Assembly (NCBI RefSeq): GCF_014898055.3 | Contig: NW_023602073.1 | Span: 23,483,784-23,547,783, forward strand | DNA length: 64,000 nt | Reading direction: 5' to 3' | Origin: Talpa occidentalis | Taxonomy: Eukaryota; Chordata; Mammalia; Eulipotyphla; Talpidae | Part shown: one piece after another, positions 57,110 through 64,000 of the stretch | Position numbering within the stretch: the first letter of the stretch is position 1 | Layout of the letters: every line of letters starts with the position of its first letter | Notes under the pieces: model-generated | What the model was told of the DNA's origin: nothing | Databases searched by the model: none | Seen by the model: the letters and a program-made list of their open reading frames with translations, nothing else | Made by a program: the position numbers and the translations under genes

Positions 57110-57262
57110 TCATTATTCACAACAGCCAAAAATTGGAAAACAGCCCAAGTGTCCAGCCATGGAGTATTATTCAGTCTTGAGAAGGAAGGAAATTGTGACA
57201 GAGGTCACAACATAGATGAACCTTGAGGACATGATGCTAAGTGATGTAGGTCAAAAAAGGAC
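57110..57262 (+). mobile_element. Old LINE-1 3' end fragment
   Basis: ACAACAGCCAAAAATTGGAA and GGAGTATTATTCAGTC match the conserved L1 3' region. Confidence -1.
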
Positions 57263-57265
57263 ATA

Positions 57266-57499
57266 GCACCTCCCTGGTGGCTCAGGGTTAAAATCTCAGC
57301 ACTATAAAGCTATCCACAGCCATTGCAGCACAAGGCAGGTATACTGAAATACACTGTTGAGGGGAGCAGCGGGGAGACAGGAGAGGTCTGTTGTGCCCTG
57401 TGTGTCAGCTCCCTGGCTGGGGATCGAACTTGTGCTGCAGTGGCTGCAGATAGCTTCATAGCGCTGAGACTTAAACCCTTGTACCACTAGGGAGGCCCC
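57266..57499. mobile_element. Head-to-head fused SINE pair
   Basis: A plus-strand head (57266-57334) joins, without spacer, a minus-strand copy running from mid-body to head (57335-57499). Confidence -1.
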
Positions 57500-58022
57500 T
57501 AACTTGGCTATTTTAAACCTTGGAGTGCACAGATCCCTTCAAATTAGTGTTTTTACATTCTTTGTGAAGACAGTGAGCAGTGGGGTTGCTGGATTATATG
57601 TTTTTTAAAGTGTAACTGTTTTTTTAAATTTCCTATCATCACCAGCTTCTGGTTTCTCTTATCTTTCTACTTTTTCATGGTGGTTTCTCGCCTCCATTTC
57701 CTCTACTGGGCAATGTTAGTCAGTAGCCTGGTATTTCCCATCAGCATCTACTCCACAGTGATGGCACACACAGGCGTGTGACACACTCACAGAAGAGTAT
57801 GCCTCCGGGGTGGGCCCCAGCTCACACCAGGTCACCAGGTAACAGAGTGACTCCCCCCGATTCTCAGTGCTGCTATCCCATTTATACAGTAAAGCTTCTG
57901 AGATGTTGGAACTCAAACATCAACCTCTCCCTCTAAATGCCAAAAGGATTTCATTTTCATATAAAACAAAACAGCCATGGTGTCTAAATACACTGCACTG
58001 TGGAAAGGTTTAAACTGGCCTA

Positions 58023-58275
58023 GGGCCTCCCTGGTAGTGCAGGGGTTAAACATAGCACTGTGAAGCTGTCTGCAGCCTCTGCAGCATGAGTTTGATCCCG
58101 GGCCAGGGAGCAACCCACATGGCACAGCAGACCTCCCCTGTTTCACCCATTGCTCCCCTCAGCAGTGTATTTTAGTAGATCTGTCTATTCTGCTCCCTGC
58201 TCTCTCTGGTGAATCCTCACACACACACACCCCCACAACTCTGGCCTGCACCCCAGTTCTTCTAATGTGCAAAAA
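58023..58275 (+). mobile_element. tRNA-derived SINE (I)
   Basis: The tail is degraded; CA repeat near 58216. Confidence -1.
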
Positions 58276-58387
58276 AACAAAAACAAAAACCAAAAAAAAC
58301 CTGGCACCTTCCCTCACCCCTCCATCAACTTCACACCACTGTCACGTTGCACACATGATAGGGTAGAATTCTTTCATATATTTATTT

Positions 58388-58629
58388 TTTAATTTTTTTT
58401 TATTTATGCATCATATAACTGGGCTGCAGGCCAGAGGTGCGGGGGGTGAGAGGATTCACCAGAGACAAAGTGGGGAACAGAATAGGTGGAACTACTGAAA
58501 TACAGTGCTGAGAGGAGCAGCAGGCAAGATAGAGGAGGTCTGCTGTGCCATGTAGTTTAGCCCTCCCCCCCTCACACCTCTGGCCTACATCCCAGTTCTT
58601 CTACACAAAAATTAAAAAAAAAAAAAAAT
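58388..58629. mobile_element. Inverted SINE composite
   Basis: A minus-strand tail and body (58388-58555) switches at a T/C-rich joint to a plus-strand tail (58570-58629). Confidence -1.
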
Positions 58630-58870
58630 AGATGAGAACTTGGTTTATATGGTTTACAGGAAAGAAAGGAAATTAGGTGCTACGAGACCCTAAGCCAGGT
58701 CAGACATAAACCTACTCTGTCTGGGCAGGAAGAGGCCTGAAGGTTTCCTGTGGAGAGAAGCTAAGGGGAAGGGGGCGCCACCCACCTCTCCCTTCCCCCT
58801 CCCCTGCCCCTGCCTGCCCAGACACCAGTTTAAATTTATACCTAAGGGAGCAGGCAGGTGAGGGGGATTC

Positions 58871-59040
58871 TTTTTTTTTTAAGGATTTCTTTTTTAAATT
58901 TATTTGTTTAAGCACACAAGAACTAGGGTGCAGGCAGAGGTGCAGGGGTGAAAGGATTCAGCAGAGACAGAGCAGGGAACAGAACAGGCAGACTGACTGA
59001 AGTACACTGCTGAGGGGAGCAGGTAGCTCCCTGGCTGGGG
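58871..59040 (-). mobile_element. tRNA-derived SINE, tail half only
   Basis: Ends at GGTAGCTCCCTGGCTGGGG; the tRNA head is absent. Confidence -1.
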
Positions 59041-61499
59041 TCGCAGGTGAGGGGCCTTCTTAAGAGGAAGCCTGCTCAGAATAGGGAGGAGACTTTCCAT
59101 TTGAGGTCTTTGGGGCATTGCCAGTAACCACCAAGGTTTACACAGCCTGGGAATGAGTAGAGAGGGTGAGGCAGGAAGGGCAGGGCTTCCAAAAAAAAAA
59201 AAACTGCAAAAAAAATTGCTGTTCCCACCGGCTGATGAGCAAGAGCTTAAATACCTAATGACTCCAGGCCTGGCACCTGCTGCCATGAATTTACTAGTTT
59301 TCCCCCAGAATGTAAATTCCTGAGTTATCTTTTCACAGCTCATGAAATTGGCCTCTATAGGGGGAATAAGGGAGTTGCACACCCAGAAGAAAGACCAGCT
59401 GGGTCCATATCAGCACCTGGGCCGGCCTCCCTGAGCTGCTCGCCTGGAAACCGTCTCGAGCCTGCGAGACCCCCAGCCGCAGCCCCTCGGAGCTCACAGC
59501 CAGCAGCCCAGTGTTGCTTCCTCAGCCAATCGAGTAGCTCCTCTGTTCTCAGCCCCGGCCCTAAAGCCTCTCCAGGCCCCGCACTTGCCGTGTCTCTCAT
59601 GCCTGAGGCCTCCCCAGGTTCTCTGTCCTGCTCTTTCCCTAATCAACCAACACCGACTCACTGCCTGCGCCCACCGAGACGGTGGAGTCCCCTTTTCAGG
59701 CCTGACCTGGGGTCTCAAGAGCCCTTTCCTGCTTCCTAGCTGGAGCAGGGACAGCGGCCAGCTGGCTCCCAGCTTACCCGCCTGTGCTGTTGGAGGGAGG
59801 GGTGGGGCTGGGGGCCCTGGGCCTCCGTCATCCAGTGACAGAGGGGACTCCAGGGGGACCCCAGATGAGTAGCAGTGAGACCATTGGCTCTATGAGCACC
59901 CCATCCCAGGGGGTTCTAGGTGAGTGAACGAAAGTACTAGGTCGGGTAAGGGCGAAGACATCCACCTGATTCTGGGGCATTTCTGCTATCCGAAGGGGGT
60001 AACAGGAAGGGGAGGGGGAGACCGGCCCAGCCAAGGGAGATGGGAGAACTGGGAGGCCTCATGAGCAGCCAGGCCCTGAACCCCGATCTGCAGCAAGGCA
60101 CGAAGCTACGGCGGAACCTGTCTCAGTGTTCTTCCAAGCAGAGGAGAAGCAGCAGGTGAAGAACACAAAGTTAAAGGTTTTGTTTTTATTTTTCATTAGC
60201 CGAAAAGGCCAGAGCTGGAGGCAGGCCTTCTCCGGGCAGCGTCTCTCCAGCGCCCTCTAGTGACATATCCCAGCAGTCACTCATCCTGGAGGCCCGGAAC
60301 CCACGTGACCTGACCTCCAGCCCCCACCTTACCCTAGCACCTCAGACCCCTCCTGGGCTTATCGCCTGCCAAGGATTAAATAAAATCATCCACGTGAAAC
60401 AACTGATGCAATGTCAGGGCTCGGGAACCCTCGGTGAGTAGGGGAGAGACACCTTCCTAGAATTACACCCTAGGGGGAGGTGACTTGGCAGATTTGCTGC
60501 CCATGTGATGGCAAGGAGTCCTGGTGCAATGTCATCGAAGATGGGGAGTTCAGGGGGTGACTCTGCTTTTACTGAAATCACTGTGTGGTGGTGACTCCTG
60601 GGGGCACATCAACAAGACAGCTGAAGTGAAAGAACTCAGGGAGCCCCAGGAGCCTCTAGAACAGCTGGTGTCCGTTGATTCCTCTCTCATGTGCTGTGAA
60701 GCACTGGCAGTCGCAATCAGGACTCACCCCGGCCTGGCCTGGAGGTCCCTGTCCAGGGTGGAGACAAGCACCTGGATGGTCAGCCTGGACGGGCAGGCTT
60801 GCAGGGCCCCCTGGGGGTGTAAAGAGGGTGGGCTGGAAGGGTCCTTCAGTTTGGTTGGAGGGAGCTGTTGAGGGCAGTGCAGGAGCTGTTGAGGGCGTGC
60901 AAGTCAGTGGGGGAGAGGGTGGTGGCCACCCCCAGGGTACAGCATGGTCCCTAATGCAGTGCTTTGCTGCTGAGTGGGTGACCCTATTTCTAGCTAGTGA
61001 CATAAGTGGCTGAAGATCCTCCGCCACTTCTTTCTTCTCTCAGTTAAATACAGTCATTTGGCGTCTACTCAGGAAACTCGCCCACAGCGCCCCTGGCACA
61101 GGACCTGTAGGCCTTCTGGCCTCTGGTGGCCACTCTATTTCAGGGCAAGTGGCCAAGTGCGCACTGAACAGGTAGGTATGTGACCGTGCAGTCCTGTGAA
61201 TGAGCTGGGACTGGTCTTTCTAGGGTTAAAATTGCGTTCCTGCCTTTGTTGGGGGGGGGGTGAGCAGCCTCCGAGACCTGCTGGCCACACCTCCTGCGTG
61301 CCTCACTTTGTCCTAGATGGATGAGAAAGGGAAGGTCACCCTCTCAGCCTGGACAGAGCCGCCCTCTGTCCCAGGTGGCACCCCACGACGGGTGTGGCTG
61401 GGAGGGGACCTACCCCAAGGTGGGCAGTGTGGCCACAGGCCCCCCTGAAAGGCAATTTCAGGTCCCAGAGCACATCTGCCTGTGAACTCACAAATACAC
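59041..61499. other. Non-repetitive, locally G+C-rich DNA downstream of SERPINB6
   Basis: G+C-rich at 59380-59830 and 60200-60400, with a minus-strand AATAAA at 60190-60185. No splice-consistent coding exon or transposon is recognised. It could contain an unannotated non-coding exon or regulatory DNA. Confidence -1.
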
Positions 61500-61637
61500 A
61501 AGAACTCTAGAGAACAGGATTTATTCCTGGATCGTCACTGAAGGCGACTTTGGGTGGCAGGCACTTTGGGAAGTGTTGGGAGGGTTGTGGCTGGGGGGCA
61601 GTGGGTAGGCAGGAAGATGGCAGCCGGCGGTACCTCC
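61500..61637 (-). promoter_or_regulatory. SERPINB6: SERPINB6 3' UTR with polyadenylation signal
   Basis: An AATAAA hexamer on the minus strand (61525-61520) lies about 113 nt after the stop codon, so the UTR would end near 61500. A short UTR fits my memory of the human transcript. Another hexamer at 60190-60185 could serve a longer form. Confidence -1.
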
Positions 61638-62042
61638 CTACGGGGAGGCGAATCGGCCGCAGAACAGGATGCCCTTGGTCTTGCTGTGCTGGATGAAGAA
61701 GAGGAAGGGGTGGTCGGCACAGAACTTGGGGGTGATCATCGCGCACTTGAACATCATGATGGCGGCGGTAGCCGCGGCCGCCTCGGTGCCCTCCTCGTTG
61801 ACCTCCACAAAGGCCTTGTGCGCGACCTTGGACAGCGTCAGCCGGTCCCCGGCCGACATTCCGGAGAAATCAGCCCTGGCCTCGTCGAAGGCATCGCTCA
61901 TGCCCAGGCTGCGCAGCACGGCCTTCATGTCGTAGTTCTCCTCCAGCTTGAAGCGCGGCAGGGACAGCTCCACCTCCTCCTCGTCCATCATGTCAGGGTT
62001 CGTCCACTCCAAGAACTTCTCGTAAGTGAGTTCTTTTTCCAC
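61638..62042 (-). CDS. SERPINB6: SERPINB6 last coding exon with reactive centre loop
   Basis: The acceptor is TTTCCAG followed by GTG GAA, and a TAG stop lies at 61640-61638. The 405-nt exon encodes [39 protein letters not shown], the hinge [10 protein letters not shown], the scissile region [13 protein letters not shown] and the C-terminus [14 protein letters not shown] ending GRFASP. DEEEVE and AAIMM are diagnostic for SERPINB6. The loop has the canonical 15 residues from hinge Gly to P1, giving P1 Lys-P1' Cys; human has Arg-Cys at this site. The family inhibits trypsin-like proteases and cathepsin G inside the cell. Confidence -1.
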   Translation of the reverse strand: MEKELTYEKFLEWTNPDMMDEEEVELSLPRFKLEENYDMKAVLRSLGMSDAFDEARADFSGMSAGDRLTLSKVAHKAFVEVNEEGTEAAAATAAIMMFKCAMITPKFCADHPFLFFIQHSKTKGILFCGRFASP

Positions 62043-62062
62043 CTGGAAAAGGAGAGGTGAAG

Positions 62063-62329
62063 ATTTTTTTTTAAAGATTTATTTATGCATACAAGAACTG
62101 GGGTGTAGGCCAGAGGTGCAGGGGTGAGAGGATTCACCAGAGACAGAGTGGGGAGCAGAACAGGCAGATGACCAAAATACACTGCTGAGGGGAGCAGTGG
62201 GGAGACAGGAGAGGTCTGCTGCGCCATGTGGGTAGCTCCCTGGCCAGCTGTGGATGGAACTCGTGCTGCAGAGGCTGCAGACAGCTTCACAGTGCTGTGC
62301 TCCATCCCTTGCACCACCAGAGAGGCCCT
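62063..62329 (-). mobile_element. tRNA-derived SINE (I) in the last SERPINB6 intron
   Basis: Full length, in gene-sense orientation, beginning about 20 bp upstream of the last-exon acceptor. Confidence -1.
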
Positions 62330-62461
62330 GAGGTGCAAATTTTGAGATCAAGAGCAGCAAGGGTGATGTCCGTGACGTCTGCCATGACAGGGTCCAGATG
62401 GGAAGTGGGGGCAGGGACCCCAGGGGGAGCCCCAGCAGCCTCGGGGTGACGGCAGCCTTAC

Positions 62462-62617
62462 CATTCTCAAGTCTCTGCCTCTTTCTGGGAGCATGATGAT
62501 CATGTTCAGCTCCTGGCCAGCGTAGGGCAGCATCAGGATCTGGGTAAAGATGTCTCCTATGTAGGTTATTTTATACTTAGATTTCCTAAACATCATCTGC
62601 ACAGTTTTCTTCTCGTT
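62462..62617 (-). CDS. SERPINB6: SERPINB6 coding exon 6
   Basis: This is a 156-nt, phase-0 exon with acceptor TTTACAG before AACGAG and donor ATG followed by GTAAGG. It encodes [20 protein letters not shown], then [20 protein letters not shown] and [12 protein letters not shown]. TYIGxIFTQIL and ELNMIIMLP match SERPINB6 rather than SERPINB9 or SERPINB1. It splices in phase to the last exon 419 nt downstream; that intron holds one SINE. Earlier exons are outside the window. Confidence -1.
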
Positions 62618-63004
62618 CTGTAAAGGGAATGGAGAAACATTTAGTTGAAACGGGACCTGTTGAACTTAGGGGACAAGTCGGGCAAAGCTGCCTGCTCCGG
62701 GCCCCGGAAGTACTGTCTTGGCTTCTGAAACCCCCACCAACCCCCTGATTGCCTCCAGAGGTCAGGGTGCTCAGGGGCCCCTTGGAATTGAACTCCTGAA
62801 CCTCTGGGCCTGGCCCACTCCCCTGCAGCAGACTCATGTTTTCCAGGCTACTTGGTGGCAACATTTGGACATGAGGGGAACCTGCATTGTCACGTGTCTC
62901 CCTGGGCGCCCACCTCTCCTTCCAAGTCTGTGCCACCTACGATTGTCCCTTTATCAGGGGATGGTCACACCCACCAGGCTCCTTTTTTTTTTTTAAAGAT
63001 TTTT
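62618..63004. other. SERPINB6 intron 5 DNA
   Basis: Non-repetitive; nothing recognised. The intron continues through three SINEs to the right edge. Confidence -1.
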
Positions 63005-63260
63005 TTTTTTAGATTTTATTTATTTATGCACTCAAGACCGGGGGTACAGGCCAGGGGTGCAGGGGGTGAGAGGATTTACCAGAGACAGAGTGGGGAACAG
63101 AACAGGTAGACTGACTGAAATACACTGCTGAGGGGAGTCAGGAAAGGTCTGATGTGCCATGTGGGTTGTTCTCTGGCCAGGGGTCGAACTCATGCTGCAG
63201 AGGCTGCAGTTAGCTTCATAGGTTGCATATTATTAACCCCTTGCACCACCAGGGAGGCCC
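63005..63260 (-). mobile_element. tRNA-derived SINE (I)
   Basis: First of three same-orientation copies in a row. Confidence -1.
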
Positions 63261-63269
63261 CCCTTTTTT

Positions 63270-63537
63270 AAAAAAAAGATTTATTTTTATTTATACAAGA
63301 ACCGGGGCACAGGCCAGATGAGTGGGAGGTGAGAGGATTCACCAGAGACAGAGCGGGGAACAGAACACGCAGACTGACGATATACACTGCTGAGGGGAGC
63401 AGCGGGAGGGCAAGACAGGAGAGGTCTGCTCACCATATGGGTTGCTCTGAGGCTGGCAGGGATCAAACCAGCACTGCAGAGGCTGCAGACAGCTTCACAG
63501 TGCTGCGCTCAACCGCCTGCACCACCAGGGAGGCCCT
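63270..63537 (-). mobile_element. tRNA-derived SINE (intermediate)
   Basis: Second of the row; the head has GCTCAACCGCCTGC. Confidence -1.
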
Positions 63538-63549
63538 CCCCCACCCCTT

Positions 63550-63708
63550 TTTTTAAAGATTTATTTACTTATGCACACAAGAGCTAGGGTACAGGCCAGA
63601 GGTGTGGGGGGGGCGGTGAGAGGCTTGGGATTGAACTCATGCTGCAGTGACTGCAGATAGCTTCATGGTGCTGAGACTTAACCCCGTGCGCCACAAGGGG
63701 GCCCCCCC
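63550..63708 (-). mobile_element. tRNA-derived SINE, body deleted
   Basis: Third of the row; about 110 bp of body are missing between GTGAGAGG and GATTGAACTC. Confidence -1.
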
Positions 63709-64000
63709 AAAGGCTCCTTGACTTGTTTCTCTCACAGGGCACATCTGACTTATCAGCAAATGATGTTAACTCTCCCTATAAAACACTCAGCACCTCTGCT
63801 GTAGTCAGCCCAGCTGGGGTCATTGTGACAGTGCACCGTGCCCTCCCTGCTCCAGTGCATGTGCCAGCTCAGTGGCCAGAGAGATCCTGGTGCACCAACC
63901 AGGGAGCCAGGTCACATGGCTTGTGCTGAACACATCCCCCCTCCAAGGAGGAGGCAGAGGGCACTCAAGCCCTTACAGTGACCCATGATGGCAACAAGGG

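Noticed and set aside
1..64000. CRISPR arrays, operons, riboswitches, phage or plasmid features
   Set aside because: The window is mammalian. The regular repeats are dispersed SINEs and LTRs, and no array with constant spacing exists.

Overview
The window is nuclear DNA of a placental mammal. It has spliced genes with GT/AG introns, a CpG island, LINE-1 copies, many endogenous retroviral LTRs, and about fifty copies of one tRNA-derived SINE family. No Alu, B1/B2 or ruminant BovA elements are visible, so it is not a primate, rodent or ruminant. The SINE head resembles laurasiatherian tRNA SINEs, but its body matches no family I can name, so the order is left open.

The genes are clade B (ovalbumin-type) serpins on the minus strand, in the same order as human 6p25: SERPINB9 on the left and the 3' end of SERPINB6 on the right. 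All six coding exons of SERPINB9 (23801 down to 14749) can be read with correct splice phases and give an uninterrupted 374-residue protein. A CpG island at about 38.57-39.04 kb probably holds its non-coding first exon. Intron 1 would then be about 15 kb and filled by LTRs. SERPINB6 is represented by its last two exons (62617-62462 and 62042-61638) and a short 3' UTR; its upstream exons lie beyond the right edge.

Layout: 1-14.7 kb is SINE- and LTR-rich DNA downstream of SERPINB9, with an interferon-response-like motif at 12.38 kb. 14.7-23.8 kb holds the SERPINB9 coding exons. 23.8-39 kb is intron 1, with at least two nested proviral structures, including a broken class I (tRNA-Phe primer type) provirus at 31.24-37.82 kb. 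39-43 kb is a mosaic of truncated LTRs. 43.1-48.2 kb is a nearly full-length but damaged LINE-1. 48-61.5 kb is intergenic repeats and unassigned DNA. 61.5-64 kb is the SERPINB6 3' end followed by a cluster of SINEs.

Both genes encode intracellular serine-protease inhibitors: SERPINB9 guards against granzyme B, and SERPINB6 inhibits trypsin-like and cathepsin-G-like proteases. I found no new multi-gene system. The points most worth following are: a reactive-loop register shift in SERPINB9 that puts Cys rather than Glu at P1 in an ungapped alignment with its neighbour; a SINE hairpin starting 22 nt after the SERPINB9 stop codon; directly repeated LTRs around its start-codon exon; a provirus whose two flanks do not match; and a change of tail structure in the young SINE subfamily.
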